Notes: generated by a model not told the origin, from the letters alone. DNA of 39,957 nt from Acidobacteriota bacterium (GCA_020200155.1 JAIVJG010000206.1:1-39957), one strand, 5' to 3'; positions 22,567-31,168 are shown, numbered from the stretch's first letter. A program made the numbers and translations.

Positions 22567-23811
22567 TTATTTCGCCTTCGGCGGCGAGACCGCGTCAAGA
22601 TGTGTTTGCGGGAGAGCCTCTCTGCCGTAGTTGAGGTGGCACTTGACGCACCGGAACGCGGGATCGGCGCGTCTCTTTTCCACCTCGATGTTAAGAATCT
22701 TTTTGGGAATCGTCGCCTTGATGTGGCAGCCCGTGCCGCCTCCGCCGCACGTCAGCAGAGGAACATTCAACGTTCGCGCGTCCAGCAGGCTGATGGCGGA
22801 GATGTTGATGTGGCAGGCCGTGCAGCCGACGTTTTCGTGCTTCGTCTCTTCGTGCCTGAAGGTAGCGACATCACGGCGCTGCCATTTCTCAAGCACGTGC
22901 GCGTCCGTCAAGCCCATCGCCGTCGCCAACTTCGGCACGGCGTCTGTGTGTGAAGGAGTCGGAGGCGCGAGCCGCACGCCGGGCAGAAGTTTGTGGCAAC
23001 CGGCGCAGTCGGACGAGAGAGGCTTTTCGCCGCCGTCCTGCCAGTGACAGTTGAAACAGGACGCGTGGCTTTCGGGCGTCGTCTTAAACGTCCCCTTCTT
23101 CATCCAGAAAGCGCCTTCCGGTAAATCCGCGGGAGGCTTGACGACATACCTCTCGCCGCCGTCGCCTTCGGGCTGGTATGTCCGGTGGCAGATCGAGCAG
23201 CTATCAATTTTTCTCGACGACTCCTGCCGGCGAAAAGAGGCGCGCACGAAGAGACCGCCCGATTCATCTTGAAAGTCTTGCTGCTGTAGCGCCATCACGT
23301 CCTGATGCCTGTCATGGGGAAAGTTCAAGCCGAACTCAGTTGCGCCTCGCTTCGCCTTCGGCCTCGCCGCGTCGAAAGTCTCTTTCGGATTGCTGAAAGG
23401 GTAGCGCGTGCCGTCGCGTGGCGAGACGTTGGAGTGACAGACGGAGCAGATGACGGGACGCGCCTCGCTGAAGAATTGCCGTCGGTGACAGTTCACGCAC
23501 GAAGGGTGATCCGGGTAGTCGGTCACGTCCGGGAAAGCCTCTTCCCTTTCGCGCACGCGCGTCCAGTTTGGCGTCGGCGCGATGTGGCAGGAACTGCAAG
23601 CCTGCCGGTGTTGCGGGGTGCGATGGGAAAATGTCGAATAGTCCGGGCGCGGCGCGCGTCTCGAAGTTTGTGCGGGCGGGCTGGATTTGGCTTGGCCCCG
23701 CTGTGTTGCGTAGGCATTCAACACGGCGGCACTCGACGACAGACGCGGCCACGCGCAGATCATCGTCGCCAGGACGATTAAAGACGCGCGCATGATTGTT
23801 GGACGATTCAT
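22567..23811 (-). CDS. Multihaem c-type cytochrome (8 CXXCH plus a CX6CH)
   Basis: Exported cytochrome of 414 residues. A signal peptide (RASLIVLATMICAWPRLSSSA) precedes eight canonical haem sites: CSSCH, CVNCH, CSVCH, CSICH, CFNCH, CAGCH, CTACH, CVKCH. Between the seventh and eighth lies LLTCGGGGTGCHIK, a possible ninth haem site with six residues between the cysteines. Its ATG overlaps the stop of the preceding gene (ATGA at 23808-23811), so translation is coupled to the regulatory-like-domain gene. It resembles periplasmic cytochromes that sit beside ResB/CcsA and other multihaem genes; no substrate-reducing active site (for example CXXCK) was seen, so an electron-transfer role is likely. 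Confidence 0.89.
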   Translation of the reverse strand: MNRPTIMRASLIVLATMICAWPRLSSSAAVLNAYATQRGQAKSSPPAQTSRRAPRPDYSTFSHRTPQHRQACSSCHIAPTPNWTRVREREEAFPDVTDYPDHPSCVNCHRRQFFSEARPVICSVCHSNVSPRDGTRYPFSNPKETFDAARPKAKRGATEFGLNFPHDRHQDVMALQQQDFQDESGGLFVRASFRRQESSRKIDSCSICHRTYQPEGDGGERYVVKPPADLPEGAFWMKKGTFKTTPESHASCFNCHWQDGGEKPLSSDCAGCHKLLPGVRLAPPTPSHTDAVPKLATAMGLTDAHVLEKWQRRDVATFRHEETKHENVGCTACHINISAISLLDARTLNVPLLTCGGGGTGCHIKATIPKKILNIEVEKRRADPAFRCVKCHLNYGREALPQTHLDAVSPPKAK

Positions 23812-24385
23812 TCGATCTTCTGCGTAGGGGCGGGCTGCTTAGGGAAGGCGAACTCGACCGAGACCGAATAAAGCTGCCGGGGGATGGGCGGCGGCACAGT
23901 GACTTTGCAATTCCAGAGCACGTCGCCGTCTTCAAGCGGGATGAGGTTCGAGATGAAATAATCCATGAGCCGGACATTCGTGAAATACGCGGCGCCCTTC
24001 TCGTCCGTCATCACGGACTTCACTGTGCTGCCCCTCTGTGCGGCGCGGTCGAGCCATCGCGCAACTGCGCGCTCGCGCCGCTCAGGAAGGCGTCACGTTT
24101 GGGCGCGTCGCGCCAGTTGAGGACGCCGTCTTCCTGTATGTTTTTTTCGAGAAGGTAAAAGCGTTTGCGTGGAAGCGGCTTGCCGTCGCGGCCCGTGACG
24201 GTGAGTTTGATTCCGCTGAGAGCATCGGGCGCGGGCGCGGCTTCCGCTTTAACGCCCTTCGCCGTATTAACCACGCAAGAGCCGCTGGCCGGAGAAGTTG
24301 TCTGGGCTTGTGAGTGGACACAGCCGAGGCTCAGCACTAAAAGAGTCGCCTTCAGCCAAAGCGGAATTGTCAGGGCAGGCTTCAT
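23808..24385 (-). pseudogene. Exported protein with carboxypeptidase-regulatory-like domain, frameshifted
   Basis: Two overlapping minus ORFs are one gene. The first (24385 to 24020) has a signal peptide (LWLKATLLVLSLGCVHSQAQ) and GIKLTVTGRDGKPLPRKRFYLLEKN, like a beta-sandwich regulatory domain. The second frame gives RWLDRAAQRGSTVKSVMTDEKGAAYFTNVRLMDYFISN and runs to 23808. Total length is two over a multiple of three, so one missing base near 24040-24060 (around LRD/WLDR) accounts for the shift. The restored product of about 192 residues would be periplasmic. Its stop overlaps the ATG of the large cytochrome, so it belongs to the cytochrome operon; a role as accessory or docking subunit is inference. 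Confidence 0.7.
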
Positions 24386-24403
24386 CCATTCACGCAGTAA
24401 ATC

Positions 24404-25174
24404 TCAAGTCTGAACACGAGTTTTGCTGCCCGCTCCCGCAGTTGGAGAGCCGGCTGCTTTGCGCGCTTTCTCTAACGTCTCGCGCAGGCGCGGCAAGTCC
24501 TGATTCTTCGGGTTGGCCTTTTCGAGTCGCGCGAGCGTGCGATCAGCTTCTGCGAAATCACCCTTCTTCGTCAGCGCGAGCGTCAGATTGTGCAGCGTCG
24601 GGAGGTGATCGGGTTTACGTTCGAGGACGCGTCGAAACTCCGCAATCGCCTTGTCGGTTTGCGACGGCTCGCGCACGAAATACGTGAGGCCTAGATCGGC
24701 GCGCACGTCCACGTCGTCCGGCTTTTTGGCGAGCGCCTCTTTGTACCACTGCTCCGCGACTTCATAGTGCTTCCACTCGAAGTTGACGTTGCCGAGATTG
24801 ACCAGCGTGGAATAATCGCCGGGGCGTATCTGGTTGGCGCGCGTCAGTGAATCAATCGCCTCTTCGTACCTCCCGGCCTGCTCGCTGAGGGTGGCGGCCT
24901 TCGACTGCGCGTCGAAATCCTGCGGCGCTTCCCTCGCGGCATTCTCGGCCTGCTCGGCGTCCTGTCGCAGCGTCCCCTGATCCTTGACGGAGTTCATAGG
25001 CAACTGCGGATGGTCGGGCGGCAGTTCGCCGTCAGACTGTCCGTCGAGCTTCGACGCAGACTGTCCGGCGCGTGTGGAGGATTGATTCTGATTGACGTAG
25101 ACGACGAACGTGAAGCCGATGATGTAGCCGAGCAGCACGCCGATGATGGAAAAAAGGAGGTTTTCTCTGGACAT
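24404..25174 (-). CDS. Membrane-anchored TPR protein (CcmH/NrfG-like)
   Basis: 256 residues, with one N-terminal membrane helix (LLFSIIGVLLGYIIGFTFVVYV), a disordered linker, and about four TPR repeats from residue 80 (DFDAQSKAATLSEQAGRYEEAIDSLTRANQIRPG, then YSTLVNLGNVNFEWKHYEVAEQWYKEALAKKPD, and following). TPR domains of this type present apocytochrome to the haem lyase in other cytochrome c maturation systems. It lies between ccsA and the cytochrome genes on the same strand, which supports that role. The start is 10 bases from a long GC-rich hairpin and lacks a clear Shine-Dalgarno. It is a paralogue of the plus-strand TPR gene at 28364. Confidence 0.86.
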   Translation of the reverse strand: MSRENLLFSIIGVLLGYIIGFTFVVYVNQNQSSTRAGQSASKLDGQSDGELPPDHPQLPMNSVKDQGTLRQDAEQAENAAREAPQDFDAQSKAATLSEQAGRYEEAIDSLTRANQIRPGDYSTLVNLGNVNFEWKHYEVAEQWYKEALAKKPDDVDVRADLGLTYFVREPSQTDKAIAEFRRVLERKPDHLPTLHNLTLALTKKGDFAEADRTLARLEKANPKNQDLPRLRETLEKARKAAGSPTAGAGSKTRVQT

Positions 25175-25179
25175 TCAAG

Positions 25180-25235
25180 TGCGGCGGCGAGTGGCGAGCA
25201 GGAGTTTTTCAACTCGCCGCTCGCCGCTCGCCACT
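25180..25235. repeat. GGCGAG-type imperfect palindrome between ccsA and TPR gene
   Basis: Almost the whole intergenic gap is an imperfect inverted repeat: GGCGAGTGGCGAGCAGGAGTT on the left against AACTCGCCGCTCGCCGCTCGCC on the right, with a loop of about five bases. The heptads GGCGAGC/T recur in each arm. Transcribed within the minus-strand operon it would form a long RNA hairpin just upstream of the TPR start. Confidence 0.7.
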
Positions 25236-25240
25236 GATTT

Positions 25241-26875
25241 TCACGCGTAAGAGTGGAGGCCCGGCAGCAGGTAGCTGACGCCGAGGTAGGTGAAGATGAC
25301 GAGCAGGAACGCGACGATGGCGAAGTACGCGGACGCGCGGCCAGTCCAACCGCGCGAGATGCGCGAGTGTAGAAACGCCCCGTATGTCAGCCATGCGACG
25401 AACGCGCCCGTCTCTTTCGAGTCCCATCCCCAGTAACGACCCCACGATTCGTTCGCCCAGATCGCGCCCGTCATCAGCAGCAGGGCGAGACCGGCGAAGG
25501 CGACGCCCCCGGTCTTGTACATGAGGCTGTCAATCTTCTCCTTGTCGGGCAGCGCCGCGCGGAGTTTGTCTGTGCGGAAGCTGAAAATGATGACGAAGAG
25601 CGTAGCGGCGAAGGCCGTGATGAGCGCGGCGAGTTCGACCGGGTTGGCGTTCAAACTCAGGAAGAGTTTCGATTGGTTTTCCTGAATCCAGTTACTGGCC
25701 CCGCGCTCAAGTTTGTCGTCGGGAATCTGCGCGGTCTGCTCCGGCGTCAGCCCTTGCTGCTCGGCCATCCAGACGCCGAACTTGTGAAACCTTCGCGCGT
25801 CCACGCAGGCCGTCCCTTCAGGTCGCTCGCCTGCGCAGACGGCGACGCTTGTGATGCCCTTGACCTGCGACACGAGCACGACGATGGCGAGCACCTGCAC
25901 GATCAGCGACGCTTTCAGCAGATAGTGACCCCAGCGTTTCGATTGCTCGTCCTTTTTCGCGACGTACCTACCGAAGAGCGCGATCACGCCGAGCAACAAT
26001 ATCCCGGCCAGTACAAGCAGCGGGCCGACGTAAGGGATGTCCGCGCGCAGGGGGAGCGGCATGCGCGGAGGGAGGAAAGTAGAAGCGGAATAAGTCGCGG
26101 TGGTAAGGATGGGGAACGTCCCGAACGTGCCGCCTATCGTCGCGATGACCGCGAGCGCGAAGATGCTCGACCAGATCGCCATCGCCTCGACCTTGACGCC
26201 GTCCTTCAGCAGATAGACGACCGCGATGGCAAAGCAGACCATCGCGATGCCGTAGCTCAGCGAAGCGATGCCGACGTGAATCGGTCGCCAGTATGAATCG
26301 AGTACCGGCGGCAGGTTGATGAATTCGCCGCCGATGAAGCGCGCGAGAATCAGCACCAGCGAAGCGAGCGGCAGAGAGATTGCGCCGAGGAAGCGGAAGT
26401 TTCGACGGTGCGCGATCAAAAGCGTCGTGATGCCTGCACCGAACGCGAACGCCAGGCTCAGGTCGTAGAGGTTCGCGAACGGGATGTAGCGGAAGAACCA
26501 CGGCATCTCGCCGCCCTGACGCGAGAGGATCGCCAGTTCGCGGTCGTGCGCGGCAATCCAGCGCACGCCCCAACTCGAAGCGTTAAAGAAGACGCCCGCC
26601 GTTGCCGTCCACAGGCCGATTTTCTGAAAGAGCGTGGACGGCGCGTAGAGGTTCGTCAGGAAGAAGACGGCTGCCGTCAGGTAACTGGCGAGCGCCAGCA
26701 TCATCAGCGCGCCGTCCGAGATGAAATGCTCCCCGCCCGTCTGCCAGCGCAGGAGCGTCAACAGGATTGCCCCGCCGACCGCGAGCATCGCCGGGAAATA
26801 AGACATCAGCGAAGAGTCTTTGATTGAAAGTTCCGGGGTGGTAAGCACCGACGGCTGACTGAGAGCTTCACTCAT
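25241..26875 (-). CDS. ccsA: System II cytochrome c biogenesis protein CcsA
   Basis: Polytopic membrane protein of 544 residues that, with ResB (CcsB), exports and ligates haem to apocytochromes c. The tryptophan-rich haem-handling segment is WANESWGRYWGWDSKETGAFVAWLTYGAFLH, here with DSKETG where DPKETW is more usual. Conserved histidines occur in PIHVGIASLSYG and FLHSR. About a dozen hydrophobic segments are visible. A soluble insertion of about 60 residues (KGITSVAVCAGERPEGTACVDARRFHKF... to NANPVE) between helices makes it longer than typical CcsA. It overlaps the end of resB by four bases (ATGA-type overlap), so the two are co-translated. Downstream are a TPR gene and the apocytochromes. 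Confidence 0.93.
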   Translation of the reverse strand: MSEALSQPSVLTTPELSIKDSSLMSYFPAMLAVGGAILLTLLRWQTGGEHFISDGALMMLALASYLTAAVFFLTNLYAPSTLFQKIGLWTATAGVFFNASSWGVRWIAAHDRELAILSRQGGEMPWFFRYIPFANLYDLSLAFAFGAGITTLLIAHRRNFRFLGAISLPLASLVLILARFIGGEFINLPPVLDSYWRPIHVGIASLSYGIAMVCFAIAVVYLLKDGVKVEAMAIWSSIFALAVIATIGGTFGTFPILTTATYSASTFLPPRMPLPLRADIPYVGPLLVLAGILLLGVIALFGRYVAKKDEQSKRWGHYLLKASLIVQVLAIVVLVSQVKGITSVAVCAGERPEGTACVDARRFHKFGVWMAEQQGLTPEQTAQIPDDKLERGASNWIQENQSKLFLSLNANPVELAALITAFAATLFVIIFSFRTDKLRAALPDKEKIDSLMYKTGGVAFAGLALLLMTGAIWANESWGRYWGWDSKETGAFVAWLTYGAFLHSRISRGWTGRASAYFAIVAFLLVIFTYLGVSYLLPGLHSYA

Positions 26876-28058
26876 GATTTCTTCACCTCTAAAACTTCTC
26901 CGCTAATCGCGCCGGTCAGGCGCTTGAAGCGGTCGCCGAAGCCGAGCTTGTTGCGGTTCGTGTTTCCGCCCAGCACGACTTCAAAATTCTGCGGCCCGCG
27001 CTCCTCGACGAGCGCCCAGACGCGCTGGTGTGAGAAGAAGAAGACCGCGCCGAGCGTCATCGCCAGCATCAGGAAGCCGACGTAGACCACGGGCGAGCCG
27101 GGGTCTTTCTGAATCGAGAGAACGTGTGCCAGAGGCACTTTCTCGTAATCAACCAGCCGCCATGTGTAGCCGGCGACCGGCTTCTTCGCGATGGGCGCGC
27201 GTTCGGCCATATCCGGCGAGAAGGCGAAAGCCTTGACGGCCTCGCCCCCCGGCGGGTGAATTAAAAGTGTCGCCGCCGGGTTGGTATAGACGCTCCGCTC
27301 CGTCTCCACCTGCTCGGAGCCGAGGCTGAACTGCGCGTTGAAATCCATGAAGTCAATCCGCGTCCCGTCGGGCAGCGTCGCGGAGCCTGCGCGCGGGATG
27401 TTCACGTCCTGCGGCGCGCCGCCGCTCTCAGGCGTGACGCGGAGCGTGATGCTGCGAGCCTTGCCGTCGGCGATGAAGCTCGCCTGAAACAAACGATAGC
27501 CGTGATAGTCGTATGGCGCGTTCAGATGAATCAGCGCCTCCTGTTCGCCGTAGGCAGAGTCTTTGATCTTGACGCGGGTCAGCCAGTCGAGCGTGTTGTC
27601 CGCAGTGATCGGGCCTTCCTTCTTGATGAGCTTTTGCTGTATGTCCGTGCATTCGACGGTGAACGGAAGCGGCGTGACGGACTTCGCGATCTTGTCCACG
27701 TCGTTAACGACCTCCGTCATCTCGCTCGGTCAATCGAGGCGAGGATGATATTGAGCGAGAGGACGAGCAGCAGCACGTTGAAGTACCAAACGTGGTAGAT
27801 GTCGAAGAAGCCGAGCTTGCCGAACAGGAGCTTTGTCGCGGGCGTCAGTTGAGCGTAATACTTGTCGAAGCCCTCGACCGATTGCTGCATGACGAGCATG
27901 CCGATCATCGAGCCGATGACGAGCAGCACGAGCAGCGTGACGCCGAAGCGTACGGAACTGAGCAGGTTCAGCGTCCGCGTGATGAAAGAGGGCGATTCCG
28001 CTTTCGCGCTCCCCTGCTGCACGCCAATCTCACTTTTAGTTTCTTCTATTGCCGACAT
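26872..28058 (-). pseudogene. resB: System II cytochrome c biogenesis protein ResB, internal deletion plus frameshift
   Basis: ResB is split into two minus ORFs that overlap by four bases at 27717-27720. The first (28058 start, MSAIEETKSE) has membrane helices VRFGVTLLVLLVIGSMIGMLV and YHVWYFNVLLLVLSLNIILASIDRA. The second begins MTEVVNDVDK and continues with PFTVECTDIQQKLIKKEGPITADNTLDWLTRV, HGYRLFQASF and the last helix VYVGFLMLAMTLGAVFFF. In the family about 100 or more residues, including a membrane helix with a conserved histidine, separate these parts; they are missing and the frame changes. As read, the haem-ligation complex would lack an essential segment, although many apocytochromes depend on it, which argues for an assembly artefact over real loss. 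Confidence 0.84.
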
Positions 28059-28156
28059 TATTTTGATGAGTGACGGAGAGCCGTCTGAACCGGGCAGCAC
28101 GACATTGGATGAACAAACGCCCGACGTGATGCCACGCGCCTCTTGAAGTAAGACAC

Positions 28157-28185
28157 ATGATAGCCGAACGCGCCCTGCCCGGCAA
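28157..28185 (-). promoter_or_regulatory. Candidate sigma-70 promoter for the resB-ccsA-cytochrome operon
   Basis: Minus-strand TTGCCG and TATCAT with a 17-base spacer, about 99 bases before the resB ATG. The rest of the 305-bp divergent gap (28059-28363) holds the plus-strand promoter candidate and no gene that I can support. Confidence 0.5.
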
Positions 28186-28296
28186 CCTGCTTGCCCGCAC
28201 TTGCACAGTGGCACGGAATTGCCCTTTTGATACTTGCTTCATCGTTATTTCCATGTTTCTCCGGCGTTCTCCAACCTTCTCATGCAGCCTCCCGGC

Positions 28297-28325
28297 TTCA
28301 AATGCCTGCCCCGTGTTGTTATGAT
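28297..28325 (+). promoter_or_regulatory. Candidate promoter for the plus-strand TPR gene
   Basis: TTCAAA and TATGAT separated by 17 bases, 38 bases before the ATG at 28364. The -10 is good, the -35 moderate. Confidence 0.45.
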
Positions 28326-28363
28326 TTCCGGGCGTTCAGTTTGTTGAATCATTCCGGCTCTCT

Positions 28364-29110
28364 ATGTCAAAAAATATTCTTCTTTGCAGTCTCGGCATCA
28401 TCCTCGGTTTCGTGATCGGCTTTTTCATCGCCAACGCCGTCACGCGCCCCGGCACGCCCGTCGCCCGTGCGCGTTCCGCTTCAAACGACTCGGCGGGGCC
28501 GCTCGATCCAGAGCAATCCGCCGGCGCTCTCCCACCCGGACATCCGGACATCAACGGCGCGGGCGGCGCGGACGACGAAGGCGGGAGCGCCGCCGCCAGT
28601 TCAGCCGAAGCGCAGGCCGCGATGGACAAGGCTGACCGCAGCCCACAGGATTTCGACGCGCAGATCGCCGCCGGCGATGAGTTTTACTCGTCGCGTGATT
28701 ACGGGAAAAGCGCGCTCTATTTCGACCGCGCGCTTGCGCTCAAGCCGAAAGATTTCGCGGCGCTCGTGGGGATGGCGAACACAAAGTACGACGCCAATGA
28801 TTTCGTGGGAGCTGCGAGTTATTACGAGCGCGCACTCGCAATCAAACCTGACGACCCGGACGTGCGGACGGATTACGGCAACACCTTCTTCAACCGCGTC
28901 CCGCCAGACTATGACCGCGCCATCGCCGAATATCGCAAGTCCGTCGCGATTGACCCGAACCACGCCAAGACTTGGAAGAACATCGCCGCCGCCGCGCTGC
29001 TCAAGCGAGACAAGACGACCGCCAGCGACGCCCTCAAGCATCTCGAAGACATCGCCCCGCAAAGCCCAGAACTACCGGAACTGCGACAAAGCGTCGAGAA
29101 ACTGCCCTGA
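28364..29110 (+). CDS. Membrane-anchored TPR protein, paralogue of 24404-25174
   Basis: 248 residues with an N-terminal membrane helix (ILLCSLGIILGFVIGFFIANAV), an Ala/Gly/Asp-rich linker and three to four TPR units (DFDAQIAAGDEFYSSRDYGKSALYFDRALALKPKD; FAALVGMANTKYDANDFVGAASYYERALAIKPDD; VRTDYGNTFFNRVPPDYDRAIAEYRKSVAIDP; and a last shorter one). Its N-terminus and the linker phrase LPPGHPD match the TPR protein of the cytochrome operon (LPPDHPQ), pointing to a duplication. It is divergent from resB and shares its control region, which suggests co-regulation. The last 77 bases overlap the convergent HbpS-like gene, an overlap that is probably produced by truncation of that gene. Confidence 0.87.
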   Translation: MSKNILLCSLGIILGFVIGFFIANAVTRPGTPVARARSASNDSAGPLDPEQSAGALPPGHPDINGAGGADDEGGSAAASSAEAQAAMDKADRSPQDFDAQIAAGDEFYSSRDYGKSALYFDRALALKPKDFAALVGMANTKYDANDFVGAASYYERALAIKPDDPDVRTDYGNTFFNRVPPDYDRAIAEYRKSVAIDPNHAKTWKNIAAAALLKRDKTTASDALKHLEDIAPQSPELPELRQSVEKLP

Positions 29111-31118
29111 GCGGACGGGCGGCGATGCTTCCAACGAGTTCGCCGTTTTTGTAGAGCGGGATGCTGCCGGCGAATATCTGTATGCCGTTCGCCAGTTGAG
29201 GAATCGTCGAGCAGCGCACGTTAGCCCCGCCGATGGCCGCGAGTAAATTCGCCTTAATCAAATCGAGTTGCAGTCCCGTGTTGAAGACGCTCCACTCGGA
29301 AATTTCCGTGCTGAAAGGGCCGGCGGGATTCGGGTTGAGGCCGTCGGGGTAGAACGGCCTGTGCAGGAATCCGACAGCGCGGTCGGAGAACGCCACAGCG
29401 CCGTCGAGCATGAGACGGTCGCTGTTCGCGCGGTCAACGTAACTGCCCATCCCGGCCCCGCGCAACAGCGTCGCCGCGTTGCGATTTGTGAAGAAGGCCG
29501 CCGTGCGCGCTTTCTGCACAGACACGTCGAAGCCGAAGACCGGCGCATCCGTCGTGCGGAAGATTCCCAGAACGATTCCGTCCGCATCCACGACGGCGAT
29601 GCTGACGCGCGCCTGGCTGCCGAGCGGCTGCCGGATTGCGGCGCGGGTTATTTCCGCCTGCTGTGCCGCCTGCGCGATGATGCGCCCCACGTCCGCCGTC
29701 GTCAGCGAGTTCGGCGATACCGAGGCGCTGCCGTTGAAGGGAAAGAAGCGCGTGTCAATCGCACCGCTGACGCCGCCGACCGACGCGGGCACGAATGACG
29801 AAGGCTGCGCGCCTTGAATCGGGTAAGACGAATTGACCGCGCCGGGCAGACCGGCGAAAGGCAACGTGGACGGGCGCGGCGCGTCCGTGTCCGTCACGCT
29901 GAGATATGCGAGGCGGACGCCGCCCACCAGTATGTTGTCGCCGCGAATGAGCGACGGCGGCTCGAATCCACGCGCGGCGGCGACGGCGATTTGTTCCTCG
30001 AAGGGCTTGTCAAAATCAGCAGGGTCTTTATCCAACGCGTAAACGCCGTCGCCCTCAATGCCGACGCCGCCCACCGCGACGCCGTTTTTGTAGAGCGGCG
30101 AACTGCCGGGGTCAGCCGAGAGGCCGAGCGGCAACGACGGCTTCTTGATGTCGCCGCATGGCAGCGAAGAAAACTGCACGCCGAAGAGAGGGCCGCCCGG
30201 TTGAAAGTCCACGCGCGGCGGAAAGTGTTCCTGAATGATGAAGCCTGCGGTGCGCGTCGTGAAGGCGTTGCCGCCGGTGCTGAAGAGGCTGGCCGTGCCC
30301 GCCTTCGAGATGGCCGCCAGCGACGCAGGGACGCTCAGGCCTTCCAACCCGCGCCCCGGTTGGCCGCCGCCGCGTATCTGCGTCGTGGCTGCCGCGCCGT
30401 TCATGTCGAAGACGCCGAGCACGTTTCCTTCCCTGTCCGTCACCGCCACCGTCACCGCGCGATTGAGCGCGACGGCGGCGGAGACGGCCTGCGCGATCAC
30501 GGCCTGAACTTCGACGGTCGTCAGATTCCCGGCGGTGTCGGGGTTGGTGTTCGGCGTCGGCGAGACAACAGCAGCCGGGGCCGGCGTCGGCACGGCCCCG
30601 CTGTCGTCCGGCAAGCCGCCGCCGACGTGGCCGATTCCAACGCGCACGCGATTGCTGGCGACACCTTGATAAGTCACACGCACCAACACATCCCCCACGT
30701 CGCCCAACTCATCATTGAGTTTGACGACGACCGAACTCATCCACTCCTGCCCCGGCACAGGCCCGACGTGCTCGACCGCGAGCGTGTAGATGCGATGCGC
30801 GCCGTCCTCCGCATCCGCAGTCACGCCGGAATAATCTCCTGCCGCGTCCAGTTGGAGGTTCATCGCGAAGAGCATCACGCGCGTGCGATTGTCCGCGCTC
30901 AAACGAACCGGAGAAGCAAGCGCGAACGGCTCGCGCAGGCGCGTCACCGAATCGAGCGCGACGGCGCGCGTCGTCGTCGTTTCGCTGAGCAGGACTGGTC
31001 TGTTGAATTGGGCGGACGCGGGCGGAGTGGGCGAACTCAATGCAAACGCCGGCAGGAGCGCGATGGCGGCATACAAGGCCAACCGATACCCGCGCAAAAG
31101 TGAAACGTGGCTGTTCAT
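29034..31118 (-). CDS. Secreted protein with two HbpS/GlcG-like haem-binding domains, C-terminus lost
   Basis: About 694 residues from ATG 31118, which gives a signal peptide (LALYAAIALLPAFALSSPTPPASAQ). A beta-rich N-terminal domain (about 40-185, ending VTYQGVASNRVRVGIGHVGGG) resembles domains common in secreted acidobacterial proteins. Two HbpS/DUF336-like units follow: first about 205-400 (VIAQAVSAAVALNRAVTVAVTDREGNVLGVFDM, ending SSPLYKNGVAVGGVGIEGDGV), second about 490-680 (IAQAAQQAEITRAAI, VSIAVVDADGIVLGIFRT, ending GSIPLYKNGELVGSI). The second unit breaks off where the first continues with GDGV; the tail AARPLRAVSRRFVAVP is only the antisense of the convergent TPR gene. The natural C-terminus therefore seems to be missing. 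Proteins of this domain type bind haem or cobalamin-like ligands. Confidence 0.8.
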   Translation of the reverse strand: MNSHVSLLRGYRLALYAAIALLPAFALSSPTPPASAQFNRPVLLSETTTTRAVALDSVTRLREPFALASPVRLSADNRTRVMLFAMNLQLDAAGDYSGVTADAEDGAHRIYTLAVEHVGPVPGQEWMSSVVVKLNDELGDVGDVLVRVTYQGVASNRVRVGIGHVGGGLPDDSGAVPTPAPAAVVSPTPNTNPDTAGNLTTVEVQAVIAQAVSAAVALNRAVTVAVTDREGNVLGVFDMNGAAATTQIRGGGQPGRGLEGLSVPASLAAISKAGTASLFSTGGNAFTTRTAGFIIQEHFPPRVDFQPGGPLFGVQFSSLPCGDIKKPSLPLGLSADPGSSPLYKNGVAVGGVGIEGDGVYALDKDPADFDKPFEEQIAVAAARGFEPPSLIRGDNILVGGVRLAYLSVTDTDAPRPSTLPFAGLPGAVNSSYPIQGAQPSSFVPASVGGVSGAIDTRFFPFNGSASVSPNSLTTADVGRIIAQAAQQAEITRAAIRQPLGSQARVSIAVVDADGIVLGIFRTTDAPVFGFDVSVQKARTAAFFTNRNAATLLRGAGMGSYVDRANSDRLMLDGAVAFSDRAVGFLHRPFYPDGLNPNPAGPFSTEISEWSVFNTGLQLDLIKANLLAAIGGANVRCSTIPQLANGIQIFAGSIPLYKNGELVGSIAARPLRAVSRRFVAVPVVLGFAGRCLRDA

Positions 31119-31168
31119 GCAGATGATGCGACGGTCTTCGTCGAGCGTATGCGAAGGTTCGCGGCACA

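Noticed and set aside
29814-31103. 429-residue plus-strand ORF inside the HbpS-like gene
   Set aside because: Arginine-rich shadow frame; the minus strand has a signal peptide and two HbpS-like domains.
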